From the NCBI GenBank assembly GCA_944323655.1, contig CALUTL010000002.1, positions 62,001 to 126,000 of the forward strand: a stretch of DNA of 64,000 nt, written 5' to 3'. Shown here piece after piece: positions 34,379 through 43,608 of this stretch. Every line of letters starts with the position of its first letter. Within the stretch, counting starts at the first letter, position 1. The translations under genes and the position numbers were made by a program. The stretch is from Candidatus Gastranaerophilales bacterium (GTDB taxonomy: Bacteria; Cyanobacteriota; Vampirovibrionia; Gastranaerophilales; Gastranaerophilaceae). The notes beneath the pieces are model-generated. The model made no database searches and was not told the DNA's origin. It saw nothing but the letters and a program-made list of their open reading frames with translations.

Positions 34379-35314
34379 TTATTTGTTTTCTTCTTTTTCT
34401 TTGTTGGCAATTTCTTCTTCTGCGGCTTTTACGGCTTCTTCTCTTGTTTCATATAGAGTTGAGCCTACGCGTTTTCCGTCTACTGTCGGCGCATATTTGC
34501 TGCCTACTGCGACTGCACTGCTCTTATAGGTTTCATGTTTTTTAAGAGCATATTCTGATGGTTTGACATCTGAGTCAGGTACCTTTTTGTCATAGGTATA
34601 TTTCTTTCCGTTTACTTCTACTTCCATCGGTAACTGAATCTTGCCTGTTGGTAGGGCTTTACCTTTGAATATATCATTGCAGATTGCCATTATCTCTCCG
34701 TGAGTAAGCGGCGTTCCGTCTTCTGCTTTGTATTTTGCTGCAACTATGTTATAGCCTGTATAGCCTCTGTATAAGTTATCACCTATCTTTTGAGCCGTTA
34801 CGTTAAATTCTGCATATTTCGCTTCTTGCTTTACTTCTTCTGCATCGGCTACGTGTTTATTACCATCATCAGTTTTGACAGGTGTTTCTGTCTTTGCTGG
34901 TTCCTCGACCGGCTTGTTATCTTTTAGTTCTTTTATTGTATCGTCCAATTTCTTGTTATCTTCTGTCAGCTGCTTTATTTGCGCATTTAAATCATCTATT
35001 ACTGAATTATCTGTTTTTTCAACGCCGCCTTTTCCGTCTTTTTTAGCTCCGAAAATTGCGCCTAATATTGCTCCTAGACCGCCAAAAATAGTTGATACGG
35101 CTAAACCCCATTTTTCTGCTTTTGTAAGACTCGGAGGGTTGTAATATCCATAATCCATCATAAAACCACCACCGAAATTGTTTACGGTTGTTTCTTTGTG
35201 GTAGATATTTATACTTGATGGCGGTCTTCTTACACCATGAAGCCCTGCTCTTAATTGACCAGTATTATATTTTAAAGGTTTATAAACAGGTATTTGGTTT
35301 GGATAGTCGCCCAT
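34379..35314 (-). CDS. 311-aa NNFGGG protein with coiled coil
   Basis: No known family. The N-terminal module TGQLRAGLHG...INIYHKETTVNNFGGG (residues 18-50) is clearly related to the adjacent gene. Then a short Met/Tyr patch (FMMDYGYYNPP), a hydrophobic glycine zipper (GLAVSTIFGGLGAILGAIFGAK, ~69-90), a coiled coil (VIDDLNAQIKQLTEDNKKLDDTIKEL) and a Thr/Lys/Glu linker. The C-terminal half is globular (NVTAQKIGDNLYRGYTGYNIVAAKY, LPMEVEVNGKKYTYDKKVP). GGAG lies upstream of the ATG, and the shared AT element lies at 35340-35357. First gene of a two-gene unit. Confidence 0.77.
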   Translation of the reverse strand: MGDYPNQIPVYKPLKYNTGQLRAGLHGVRRPPSSINIYHKETTVNNFGGGFMMDYGYYNPPSLTKAEKWGLAVSTIFGGLGAILGAIFGAKKDGKGGVEKTDNSVIDDLNAQIKQLTEDNKKLDDTIKELKDNKPVEEPAKTETPVKTDDGNKHVADAEEVKQEAKYAEFNVTAQKIGDNLYRGYTGYNIVAAKYKAEDGTPLTHGEIMAICNDIFKGKALPTGKIQLPMEVEVNGKKYTYDKKVPDSDVKPSEYALKKHETYKSSAVAVGSKYAPTVDGKRVGSTLYETREEAVKAAEEEIANKEKEENK

Positions 35315-35339
35315 CTTAAGCTCCTTTTTATTTCTTCTT

Positions 35340-35357
35340 ATATATATAAAGTATATA
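35340..35357 (-). promoter_or_regulatory. Shared AT element, copy 2
   Basis: On the minus strand this reads TATATACTTTATATATAT, identical over 18 bases to 16272-16289. It ends 25 bases before the 311-aa start codon, leaving room for a -10 box overlap, a short leader and the GGAG site. Confidence 0.5.
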
Positions 35358-35472
35358 TTGTTTTATATATTGCTATTTTTTTTGCTTAAATTTACAATAC
35401 TTAACATATAAAGAAGATATATAAGATACATATACCCTAAAAACCTTGTTTTTTCACACTATATAAGTAGGG

Positions 35473-37860
35473 TTAAATATCCAATCCTGTAAAAAGTTGG
35501 AGATTTGAAGCATTATCAAGTGCAGGATAATCATTTATGTCATAGTTATTTATAAAATTAATTGCTTCGTAGCGTGCTTTTTCTAATATTTCGGCATCAC
35601 GAACTATATCGGAAATTATCAAATCCGGAAGCCCGGATTGTCTTGTTCCCAAAAATTCTCCGGGGCCTCTGAGCTGCAAGTCTTTTTCCGCAATTACAAA
35701 GCCGTCATTGGTTTGTGTCATAATTCCGAGCCGCTCTCTTGTTTCCTGCGAGCGTGAAGAGGAAACAAGAACACAATAAGATTGTAAACTGCTTCTGCCG
35801 ACTCTTCCTCTTAACTGATGAAGCTGGCTAAGACCAAATCTTTCAGCGTTTTCAATTACCATAACAGTTGCGTTTGGAACATCTACGCCTACTTCTACTA
35901 CCGTTGTTGAAACTAAAATGTTGTATTTACCATCTTTGAAATCTGCCATGACTTGCTCTTTTTCATCGTTTTTAAGTTTTCCGTGTAGAAGCCCTATTTT
36001 CATCTCCGGAAAAACTTCAGATTGAAGTCTTTCAGCCTCTTTTGTGGCGGCTTTGGCTGATAAGGTTTCACTTTCATCAATCAGCGGGTATACAACATAA
36101 GCTTGACGACCGGCTTCAACTTCTCTTTTTATAAGCTCATAGACGCTTTTGTGAGATGAAGTAAGAGATGTTTTAATCGGTAGTCTGCCTTTCGGCAATT
36201 CGTCTATTATTGTTAAATCCAAATCACCATGAACTGTTAAAGCTAAAGTTCTGGGGATCGGCGTTGCGGTCATTGTAAGCATTTGCGGGTTTTGAGATTT
36301 CTTCTTTAAGACGTTGCGCTGTTTTACACCGAATCTGTGCTGCTCATCGACGACAATTGCACCTAAATTATTAAAATCCGTTGAATCTTGAATCAGAGCA
36401 TGCGTTCCGACAGCAATATTTGTTTGACCGTTTCTTAAATCAGTTTGGAATTTTTCCCTGACTTTTTTCCCTTGACTTCCTAAGAAAAGCCCGACACTAA
36501 GCCCGAGCGGAGTAAGCCAGTTTACAAGATTGTTATAATGCTGCTGGGCAAGAATTTCTGTTGGTGCCATAATCGCTCCCTGATATCCGTTTTCAACACC
36601 TGCCAAAAGCATTATACAAGCAACTACGGTTTTTCCGCTTCCGACATCTCCTTGAAGCAGTCTTGCCATTGGCTTTTCCGAATGCAAATCATTTAAAATT
36701 TCATTTACTGCGCGCTTTTGCCCTCCTGTAAGTTCAAAGGGCAGACTGTCTATGAATTTTTGAACTAATCCGTCACGCTTTATTTCCAGTGAAACCGCCG
36801 AATGTTTATTGTTTTCGTTTCTTAGGCGAACCATTTTTAATTGAACAATAAACAATTCTTCAAAAATCAGACTGAATCTCGCTTTTTCTAACAATTCCTG
36901 ATTTTCGGGAAAGTGAATTTGCTCTATCGCTGTTTTTTTGTCCAGTAAATCGTATTTTTCTCTTAAATATTCAGGCAAAATATCTTTTATAGAATCCTTG
37001 TAAAGCTGAATCGCATTATAAATCGCTTTTCTTAATGTTTTAACGCTAAGATTTTCGCAAACTGTATAAATCGGAACAATCCTTGCCATATTAAGATTTG
37101 AAGCGCCATTTTCAAGGAATTCGCCGGTCATAATTGAGTATGAAGGCTTGTCAAAGGTCAGACGGTGATCGTAATTGTTCATTTTTACAGTTCCTGAAAC
37201 CATTATTCCGGCATTTACTGGAAATTGCGCTTTTGTCCGCTCTAGCGTATATCTGTTACCTTTTGCCTGAAAAAAGCCTAGCTCAATAGTGCCTGATTCA
37301 TCGGATATTTTAACTTTTACAACAGATAAATTGTTTTTTGAATTAAATGCAGAAACGGACTTTACATAACCGAAAATCGTTGTCGATTGGCCTTCCTGAA
37401 GATTTCGAATAAGGGTTCTGCTTGAATAGTCGATGTGTTTTCTCGGAAGATAAAAAATTAAATCCTGTGCTGTGTAAATTCCAAGTTTATTAAGAGAATA
37501 AGCAACTTTGGGGCCAACCCCTTTTACATAGGTTACATCAGTTTCTGAGGGGCTTTTAAGCGGAGTTAATGAAGAATTCTCTGACTTATTTTCCGGCTTC
37601 GATTGAGCTATTTCAGAACGTATAACTTTTACCAGATGTTCGATAGAGCGTCTTCTTTCAGGCACCGAAGCTATCGGATAATGTGCAAAGGTTTCTGCAA
37701 TAACCGCCCATTTAGGGTTCTTTTTGGAAAGCTTATAATATTTATTCGCCTCTGAAACTATAAACTTTGAAAAACACTTTGTTTTCCCGTGAATATCAAT
37801 GTAGCGGTGCTTAACCTCAACATCTATCGCAAGTTTAAGTTTTTCCAAGTCCTCAATCAT
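35473..37860 (-). CDS. recG: ATP-dependent DNA helicase RecG
   Basis: Branch-migrating helicase that remodels stalled replication forks and Holliday junctions. 795 aa, with an N-terminal extension of about 100 residues before the typical start of homology (VTYVKGVGPKVAYSLNKLGI, an HhH-like wedge entry). Helicase motifs: LLQGDVGSGKTVVA (Walker A), PTEILAQQHYNN, VVDEQHRFGVKQR (DEQH), MTATPIPRTLA, VSTTVVEVGVDVPNAT and QLHQLRGRVGRSS. The C-terminal LRGPGEFLGTRQSGLPDL is diagnostic. N-terminal extensions like this are usual in cyanobacterial RecG. Confidence 0.97.
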   Translation of the reverse strand: MIEDLEKLKLAIDVEVKHRYIDIHGKTKCFSKFIVSEANKYYKLSKKNPKWAVIAETFAHYPIASVPERRRSIEHLVKVIRSEIAQSKPENKSENSSLTPLKSPSETDVTYVKGVGPKVAYSLNKLGIYTAQDLIFYLPRKHIDYSSRTLIRNLQEGQSTTIFGYVKSVSAFNSKNNLSVVKVKISDESGTIELGFFQAKGNRYTLERTKAQFPVNAGIMVSGTVKMNNYDHRLTFDKPSYSIMTGEFLENGASNLNMARIVPIYTVCENLSVKTLRKAIYNAIQLYKDSIKDILPEYLREKYDLLDKKTAIEQIHFPENQELLEKARFSLIFEELFIVQLKMVRLRNENNKHSAVSLEIKRDGLVQKFIDSLPFELTGGQKRAVNEILNDLHSEKPMARLLQGDVGSGKTVVACIMLLAGVENGYQGAIMAPTEILAQQHYNNLVNWLTPLGLSVGLFLGSQGKKVREKFQTDLRNGQTNIAVGTHALIQDSTDFNNLGAIVVDEQHRFGVKQRNVLKKKSQNPQMLTMTATPIPRTLALTVHGDLDLTIIDELPKGRLPIKTSLTSSHKSVYELIKREVEAGRQAYVVYPLIDESETLSAKAATKEAERLQSEVFPEMKIGLLHGKLKNDEKEQVMADFKDGKYNILVSTTVVEVGVDVPNATVMVIENAERFGLSQLHQLRGRVGRSSLQSYCVLVSSSRSQETRERLGIMTQTNDGFVIAEKDLQLRGPGEFLGTRQSGLPDLIISDIVRDAEILEKARYEAINFINNYDINDYPALDNASNLQLFTGLDI

Positions 37861-37885
37861 ATTTTAATTTTATCATAATTATTTT

Positions 37886-39850
37886 TTACGGCTCAGTCTG
37901 GCTTATGCGTAAAACTTCGTAAATATCCATTTTTTTAGCTTTACCGCGAATCGTTACTTCACTTATCTTTATTACATCCGCAATATTACTTACGTATGAG
38001 TACGTTGAACTGCTTATCAAAAAGTTTGTGCGATAAACCTTATTATAACTCTCAATTCTGCTTGCAAGGTTTACTGTGTCACCGATTACGGTGTATTCCA
38101 GACGCTTCTCGGAACCGATATTGCCGACAAATGCATCTCCTGTATTAATCCCGACTCCGATTTCAATTTTCGGTTTTCCTTCAAACAGCCACTTGTCACG
38201 AAGTTCATCAACCTTTTTTAACATTTCATAAGCGCATTTTACGGCATTTACAGGATGGTTTAAATCCTGTATAGGCTCTCCAAAAATAGCCATTACTGCA
38301 TCTCCGATAAACTTATTGATAACTCCGTTATATTTAGTGATTATCGGCTCAATCTCCGTAAAATATTCATTCAATATTTTGGAAACTTCCTCTGCCGTCA
38401 TCTTTTCGCTCATGCTGGTAAATCCTCTGATATCAGCAAAAAGCACGGTTACATTCGCTCTTTTTCCACCAAGCTTTATATCATCTATGTTTTTTACAAC
38501 ACTTTTCATTATATCCTGCGAAAGATATTTGCCCATTGCCTGTTTAATTTTTTCTTTGTTTTTACCCTCTACTATGAAACGATAGGAATATGCAAATATC
38601 ATCGTTACAAGCTGAATGCCTAAAGGGGTTACTACATTTACCGCAAAATTATGCCTGTAACAAAATACCGCAAATATTAAATAACAAAATGAGGTTAAAA
38701 TTAGTAATAATAAGGACTTGAATACTGAAAAACGGCTTATTATTATAAATGTTAATATACTCAAAAGCAATATTACACAAAAATCAAACTTCAAAGAACT
38801 AATCTTCATTATATCTTTGTTTATAAAATTGCTTAAATTAATAGCCTGAATATCAACCCCCGGATGCTCATGAAGCATAGGTGTCGGCTGAGCATCTATT
38901 ACTTTTATGGCTGAAGCTTTTGCATTTGCACCGACAAATACAATTTTCCCGCTAAATTCCGATGGATTAATAACCGGAGGTTTGCCGTTTTTGATATTTT
39001 CAAGTGAGTCAATAAGATCTACAGCCGAATACTTTTTGAATGAATAAGATGTTCTGTCTAATATTTTGTAAAATTTTATGTAATTGTGAAGCCCGTTATA
39101 GCTTACGGTAGTCGGAATTTTTAATCCGGTCTTTTCAATTTGGACAAAATCGTCATACATAGTTACTTTGTCCGCACCGCTTAAAAGCATGTACATCCTT
39201 AACGAAAGTGAAGGATAATATTTTTGATTTAGCGAGACTATTAAGTCATTGAAAACCATATAACCGTTTGAGGGCAATCTGGTTGAATTAACTGAACCTG
39301 CATATTTTACAGAATCAAAATAAGCTTTAGGATACTTCGAAAAACTTCCGTATTTTGAAGGAAAACGATATTTAACTCTCTTATCTTCTATGTTCACACC
39401 GAATTTATCGTAAAATTTTTGTTCATATAATTCCGATTGCTCTTTATCGGCAGGCTTTTCGTCTATCAGGCTGAAACCTACCACAAGATTCTTAATTTGC
39501 TTTACGGTATTAAATAACTCTTTATCGGCCTGCGGGGCTTCCTGATCTAAACTTGTAAATATAGCATCAAAACCTATTAATTCAGTGTTACAGTATTTGC
39601 TTAAATATTCGAAAACTTTTGCATACAAATCCCGCTTCCAAGGCCAGCGGTATCTGGAAGTGGATTTATCATCAATTACAACCATCACAATTCTGTCAGA
39701 GGCATTTTGAATCGCCGAAAAATTCTTGACCATAAAGTTGTATGCGTTAGGTTCAAGAATCTGCCATGAAATTAACAACAGCACAAATGTTAGCGCTACA
39801 TAAAATATAAACGAATATATAAAAAACAGTTTAGATTTTAAGTTCTTCAT
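37886..39850 (-). CDS. CHASE2-domain adenylate/guanylate cyclase
   Basis: 654 aa. N-terminal membrane segment (FFIYSFIFYVALTFVLLLISW), then an extracytoplasmic CHASE2 sensor domain (IVMVVIDDKSTSRYRWPWKRDLYAKVFEYL, ELIGFDAIFTS, KIVFVGANAKASAIKV). Three closely spaced transmembrane segments follow at about 350-425, then a class III cyclase domain: VLFADIRGFTSMSEKMTAEEV (metal-binding Asp), NKFIGDAVMAIFGEP (second Asp), and GVGINTGDAFVGNIGSEKRLEYTVIGDTVNLASRIE. Likely makes cAMP in response to an unknown external signal. It is divergent from eda across only 48 bases. Confidence 0.95.
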   Translation of the reverse strand: MKNLKSKLFFIYSFIFYVALTFVLLLISWQILEPNAYNFMVKNFSAIQNASDRIVMVVIDDKSTSRYRWPWKRDLYAKVFEYLSKYCNTELIGFDAIFTSLDQEAPQADKELFNTVKQIKNLVVGFSLIDEKPADKEQSELYEQKFYDKFGVNIEDKRVKYRFPSKYGSFSKYPKAYFDSVKYAGSVNSTRLPSNGYMVFNDLIVSLNQKYYPSLSLRMYMLLSGADKVTMYDDFVQIEKTGLKIPTTVSYNGLHNYIKFYKILDRTSYSFKKYSAVDLIDSLENIKNGKPPVINPSEFSGKIVFVGANAKASAIKVIDAQPTPMLHEHPGVDIQAINLSNFINKDIMKISSLKFDFCVILLLSILTFIIISRFSVFKSLLLLILTSFCYLIFAVFCYRHNFAVNVVTPLGIQLVTMIFAYSYRFIVEGKNKEKIKQAMGKYLSQDIMKSVVKNIDDIKLGGKRANVTVLFADIRGFTSMSEKMTAEEVSKILNEYFTEIEPIITKYNGVINKFIGDAVMAIFGEPIQDLNHPVNAVKCAYEMLKKVDELRDKWLFEGKPKIEIGVGINTGDAFVGNIGSEKRLEYTVIGDTVNLASRIESYNKVYRTNFLISSSTYSYVSNIADVIKISEVTIRGKAKKMDIYEVLRISQTEP

Positions 39851-39898
39851 ACCCCTCCTTATTTTATGATATAATAAATTTTAAAAAAAGGATAGATT

Positions 39899-40507
39899 AT
39901 GAACGAAAATTTAGTAAAATTATTATCAGAACAAAAACTTTTACCTATTTTAAGAAGCAGAGATCCGGAAAAAGTCAGAAATACTGCTTTAGCACTAATT
40001 GATGGCGGAATTAAGTTTATGGAAATAAACGTCGTCAACCCTGAAATTTATTACGTAATTGACGAAATCTCAAAGCATGCAACCGTATGCGCCGGCGGAA
40101 TAATAACATCACTTCAAGCCCAGACGGCTGTCGACGCTGGTGCAAAAGTATTGTCTTCACCGATATTTCAAATGAATCTTGTCAAATTTTCCAAAGACAG
40201 ACAAGTTCCTTTTATTGCCGGTGCGTCAACTGCAAACGAAGCTTATTCGGCGTGGAAAGCAAGAGTTAAATTAATTAAAATATTTCCGATAACAGCTCTT
40301 GGCGGGGTTTCTTATTTGGAAAACCTGTTAAGACCTATGCCGTTTTTAAATATTGTTCCTATGGGGGCGGCAAAACTTTCTGAAATTAAAGATTATATTA
40401 ATGCCGGAGCTGTCGCCGTCGGTGTCGGAAGAGATTTGTTAAGCGGATATTCATATTCCGAAATTACAAACAGAGTTAAAACTGCTCTTGAAGAATTAAA
40501 GGATTAG
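39899..40507 (+). CDS. eda: KDPG/KHG aldolase
   Basis: Cleaves 2-keto-3-deoxy-6-phosphogluconate to pyruvate and glyceraldehyde-3-phosphate. 202 aa class I aldolase: LLPILRSRDPEKV with the early Arg, MEINVVNPE, AGGIITSLQAQTAVDAGAKVLSSP, and VKLIKIFPITALGG holding the Schiff-base Lys. The start has AAAAAGGAT upstream, and a TATAAT box lies about 20 bases before that. It is followed 1 base later by kdgK, the previous step of the pathway. Confidence 0.93.
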   Translation: MNENLVKLLSEQKLLPILRSRDPEKVRNTALALIDGGIKFMEINVVNPEIYYVIDEISKHATVCAGGIITSLQAQTAVDAGAKVLSSPIFQMNLVKFSKDRQVPFIAGASTANEAYSAWKARVKLIKIFPITALGGVSYLENLLRPMPFLNIVPMGAAKLSEIKDYINAGAVAVGVGRDLLSGYSYSEITNRVKTALEELKD

Positions 40508-40508
40508 T

Positions 40509-41459
40509 ATGGAAGAAAAACTCGATATTATTACGATAGGTGAAAGCCTTATTGAGTTATCAAGCGATACTCATTTAAATGAGGCTGAGTGCCTTAAAAA
40601 GTATTATGGCGGAGATGCCCTTGCAACAGCAGTTGCTGCCTCAAGAGCCGGTTCTAAAGTCGGTTTTATTACAAGAGTCGGTGAGGATGTCTTTAAAGAT
40701 TACCTCTTGGAAAGCTGGAAAAATGAGGGGCTTGATATCTCTAAAGTTAAAACCGCACCTGAGCCAAATGGGCTATATTTTATTGCTCGCCCGACAGGAT
40801 GCCGAAAAGAGTTTGCTTATTACAGAAAACGTATTGCCCCTGCTAAACTTTCTATTGAGGATATTACCGAAGATTACATTGCAAATTCTAAAGTTGTATA
40901 TGCTTCAGGTGTCACGCAGTCCCTTTCTATGTCCGCAAAGGAATCCGTTGCCACTGCTTTTAAATATGCAAAAGATAATGATGTTACAACGGCTTATGAT
41001 CCTAATTTTTCTTTGCTGATTACAACTCCTGAAAATGCCAGAGAAGACTTTAACAGTATAATTGGAAATGTTGATATCCTTTTCATGAGCGCAAAATACG
41101 ATACTGTAAATATTCTTGAAATTGATTCTCTTGAAAATATTATGAAGAATATTTGGGATATGGGCGTTGGTATAATCGTTATTAAAGATTCAAATTCAGG
41201 CGGATATTACACCGGTTACAACGGAAATATAATTTTTTCAGAATTTTATGCACATGATGTAGTCGACACAACTTGCTCTGGCGATGCTTTTAACGGCGGC
41301 TTTTTGCATGCCGTAACTCATGGGTTAACTCCGTTTGAAGCAACTCGTTTTGCCTCTATTGTTGCAGGGCTTCAGGCCAAAGGTATCGGTGCTATTAAAT
41401 CTATTCCTTATAAAGAAGAAATCTATTCAATCTTCGAAAAAGGAGGGCTTGATGCCTAA
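40509..41459 (+). CDS. kdgK: PfkB-family sugar kinase, probable 2-keto-3-deoxygluconate kinase
   Basis: 316 aa ribokinase-fold enzyme. IITIGESLIELSSD at the start, GGDALATAVAASRAGSKVGFITRVGEDVF (PfkB signature 1), NPEN-type AYDPNFS, and the anion-hole/catalytic motif VDTTCSGDAFNGGFLHAV (GxGD variant CSGD with catalytic Asp). Position directly after eda supports 2-keto-3-deoxygluconate as substrate; sequence alone cannot exclude fructose or another sugar. Together they form a short Entner-Doudoroff-type or uronate-degradation unit. Confidence 0.88.
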   Translation: MEEKLDIITIGESLIELSSDTHLNEAECLKKYYGGDALATAVAASRAGSKVGFITRVGEDVFKDYLLESWKNEGLDISKVKTAPEPNGLYFIARPTGCRKEFAYYRKRIAPAKLSIEDITEDYIANSKVVYASGVTQSLSMSAKESVATAFKYAKDNDVTTAYDPNFSLLITTPENAREDFNSIIGNVDILFMSAKYDTVNILEIDSLENIMKNIWDMGVGIIVIKDSNSGGYYTGYNGNIIFSEFYAHDVVDTTCSGDAFNGGFLHAVTHGLTPFEATRFASIVAGLQAKGIGAIKSIPYKEEIYSIFEKGGLDA

Positions 41460-42474
41460 AAAAGTTGTTGTTTCCGGATATTATGGTTTTGACAACTTTG
41501 GCGACGATGCCATACTTTCGGTTTTGTGTGATAAATTAAAAACTCTAAATGCCGATGTTACCGTTATTTCTTCAAACCCTTCAAAAACTTCTTCCGATTA
41601 TTGTGTTAAGTCCGTAAAAAATTTCGATATCAAAAATGTTATAAAAACAATTCAGAATTCGGATATCCTTATCTCAGGCGGCGGAAGCCTTTTGCAGGAT
41701 GTAACCAGTTTGAAAAGCCTTTTGTATTATGCGTTTGTTATTTCCTATGCCTTATTTTGCAAAAAAGATGTTGTTATTTTTGCCCAAGGTATCGGCCCTC
41801 TAAATCGCAAAATATCGCAAAAAATAGTTAGAAATCTTGTTTCTAAAGCTAAATATGTTTCGGTTAGAGATAAAAAAAGTCTTGAATTGCTTCAAAGTTG
41901 GGGAATAAATGCTGAGCTTGTAAATGATCCGGTTTTTAATATTAAAATTAAAGATATACCTAAAAATTACGCAGTTGGCATTCAGCTAAGAGAGTTCCCC
42001 TCACTTAATGAAGATTTTTTAAATAGTCTTGCCGACAAAGTTTTAGAACAATTTGAAGGACGCAAAGTTGAGCTTTTTGTATTCCAAAAAGCCCTTGACG
42101 AAAAAGTTTGCAAATACTTTGCTGAGATATTAAAATCTAAAAATCCTAATGTCGATATCAAAATTGTCTATTACAAAAACAGGAAAGAAACCTTTAAAAG
42201 AATTTCGCAGCTTAATTATATGATTGCAATGCGTTTTCACGCAGTAATTGCGGCTCTAAAAGCCGGAGTAAAGGTCGCAGGTATAAATTATGACGTTAAA
42301 GTCGAAAAGCTTGCTGATGAAGCTTCTATCCCGCTGATTTCACTTGAAAATAAAACAAACAGTTGGTGTAAAATCTTTGAACAATTAAAATCACTTAAAC
42401 CTTCCGATTTAAGTGATTTTGCATCCTCTAAACACCTTGACTGGTCCGGTATTGAAAAATTATTCACTGTATAA
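41452..42474 (+). CDS. csaB: Polysaccharide pyruvyl transferase CsaB
   Basis: 340 aa from ATG 41452, which has AGGAGGG upstream and overlaps the kdgK stop by 8 bases; the longer in-frame extension lies inside kdgK and is spurious. VVVSGYYGFDNFGDDAILSVL, ISGGGSLLQDVTSLKSLLYY, VIFAQGIGPL, and AMRFHAVIAALKAGVKVAGINYD are CsaB signatures. The enzyme adds ketal pyruvate to cell-wall polysaccharide so that SLH proteins can bind. The SLH protein at 18.1 kb is a likely beneficiary. The 3' end overlaps the convergent EF-hand gene by 15 bases. Confidence 0.94.
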   Translation: MPKKVVVSGYYGFDNFGDDAILSVLCDKLKTLNADVTVISSNPSKTSSDYCVKSVKNFDIKNVIKTIQNSDILISGGGSLLQDVTSLKSLLYYAFVISYALFCKKDVVIFAQGIGPLNRKISQKIVRNLVSKAKYVSVRDKKSLELLQSWGINAELVNDPVFNIKIKDIPKNYAVGIQLREFPSLNEDFLNSLADKVLEQFEGRKVELFVFQKALDEKVCKYFAEILKSKNPNVDIKIVYYKNRKETFKRISQLNYMIAMRFHAVIAALKAGVKVAGINYDVKVEKLADEASIPLISLENKTNSWCKIFEQLKSLKPSDLSDFASSKHLDWSGIEKLFTV

Positions 42475-43335
42475 ATCAACATGAATACTTTGAAGTTTTG
42501 GCTTTATATTCTCGTCAGTCGTAAAACTTCTTAGTGCCGCATCAAAACCTGAGGCTGTGATTTTACCATCTTTTTTATCGTCTTCAACAGTGTCAACATA
42601 TTGAATAAATGCGCTAAGTTCATCTATACTTATTTTTCCATCATCATTTAAGTTCAATTTATTAAATATCTCTGAAAGTAACTCTTTTTGATCTGGGCTT
42701 AATTGCTCAGCACTTTCAATACAAAAGTATGACATCATATAATCAGTGAATTCGTCTTTGCTTAAGCTTCTGTCAGCATTACCATGTTCCGTATCAATGT
42801 AATTCATATAAGATTCTCCAGCAGTTTTTACAGAAACTTTATATGCTGAATTTAGATGTTCTTTTTCTGAATCGGTTTTGTTTTCTTTTTGGAACAGTGA
42901 TGAATACAGAGAAGTTGTTATAGAATATTGGCCATTTTCTTTGTTTATTGCTGAATTGATTTCTTTCCCAATTTGGGTTGCTGTATTAATATCAGTTTCT
43001 GTTGGTGGGAATTGAGGTCCAAATTGCTGCTCTTGCTTTTTATAATATTCGTACGCTTGATCAAAAATTTGTTTTGCTTGGGCTGTTGCAAAATCATTAC
43101 CCTGCTGAATTAAATAAGGATTTGTTGTATTATCAGCATACATCGGATGCCAGATATTCAATGGAGGTGTGCATCCCCATGGCATAAAGGTTCCGCATCC
43201 CCATATGCTCCCGCCGTACATGCCGCCTCGATGAATCATGCGAGTCGTGTTCATTAAAATTCCACCTTGCATTAAGCCTTGTCCTAGGCCTTGCAAACAT
43301 TTACCAAATATTTCCAAATTAAATTTTAATGTCAT
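42460..43335 (-). CDS. EF-hand-containing protein, lineage-specific N-terminus
   Basis: 291 aa. The N-terminus is Gly/Met/Trp-rich with Cys (GGMYGGSIWGCGTFMPWGCTPP, residues 37-58); the middle is helical. The C-terminal half has EF-hand-like calcium loops: DTEHGNADRSLSKDEF (181-196, irregular), NLNDDGKISIDE (228-239, near canonical) and DDKKDGKITASG (252-263, lacking the final Glu). No signal peptide is evident. Upstream is a variant of the shared AT element (43357-43376). Calcium binding is inferred from the loops. It shares the Met/Gly/Tyr style of the other lineage-specific proteins. Confidence 0.75.
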   Translation of the reverse strand: MTLKFNLEIFGKCLQGLGQGLMQGGILMNTTRMIHRGGMYGGSIWGCGTFMPWGCTPPLNIWHPMYADNTTNPYLIQQGNDFATAQAKQIFDQAYEYYKKQEQQFGPQFPPTETDINTATQIGKEINSAINKENGQYSITTSLYSSLFQKENKTDSEKEHLNSAYKVSVKTAGESYMNYIDTEHGNADRSLSKDEFTDYMMSYFCIESAEQLSPDQKELLSEIFNKLNLNDDGKISIDELSAFIQYVDTVEDDKKDGKITASGFDAALRSFTTDENIKPKLQSIHVDLYSE

Positions 43336-43356
43336 TTTATACTCTCATTGTATACT

Positions 43357-43376
43357 ATATATATAATAAGTATATA
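43357..43376 (-). promoter_or_regulatory. Shared AT element, variant copy 3
   Basis: Minus strand TATATACTTATTATATATAT: the same sequence as the other copies with two extra bases (TA) inserted in the middle. It ends 21 bases before the EF-hand gene start. Confidence 0.35.
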
Positions 43377-43433
43377 AATTATTTAAAATTGCACATTTTT
43401 TTGATTTTTTAATAATTTCTTTACAAATTGTAA

Positions 43434-43463
43434 TAAAAAAGACTTCCTTAAAAGGAAGTCTTT
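43434..43463 (-). terminator. Intrinsic terminator after tRNA-Leu
   Basis: AGACTTCCTT/AAGGAAGTCT stem (43440-43461) with T6 after it on the minus strand, 5 bases downstream of the tRNA. Confidence 0.88.
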
Positions 43464-43467
43464 AGAT

Positions 43468-43554
43468 TGCCCTAAGCCAGACTTGAACTGGCACTGAGTT
43501 ATTCACCCAATTGGATTTTAAGTCCAACGCGTCTACCGATTCCGCCATTAGGGC
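43468..43554 (-). tRNA. tRNA-Leu (UAA anticodon)
   Basis: 87 bases. Acceptor stem GCCCTAA/TTAGGGC; D arm with GGCGGAATCGGTAGACGC; anticodon stem TTGGA/TCCAA with loop CTTAAAA giving anticodon UAA; a long variable arm (TGGGTGAATAACTCA) as expected for a class II tRNA; T arm GCCAG-TTCAAGT-CTGGC. Discriminator A, typical for Leu. The CCA end is not encoded, so CCA-adding enzyme is needed. Confidence 0.96.
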
Positions 43555-43608
43555 TTATGTCCACTAAATAATAGTAATTTAAAAAAGATATATTGTCAAT
43601 AAAAATTT

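Noticed and set aside
41335-41451. Longer N-terminal extension of CsaB
   Set aside because: It lies wholly inside kdgK in another frame, has no ribosome-binding site and no family similarity. The ATG at 41452 has AGGAGGG upstream.
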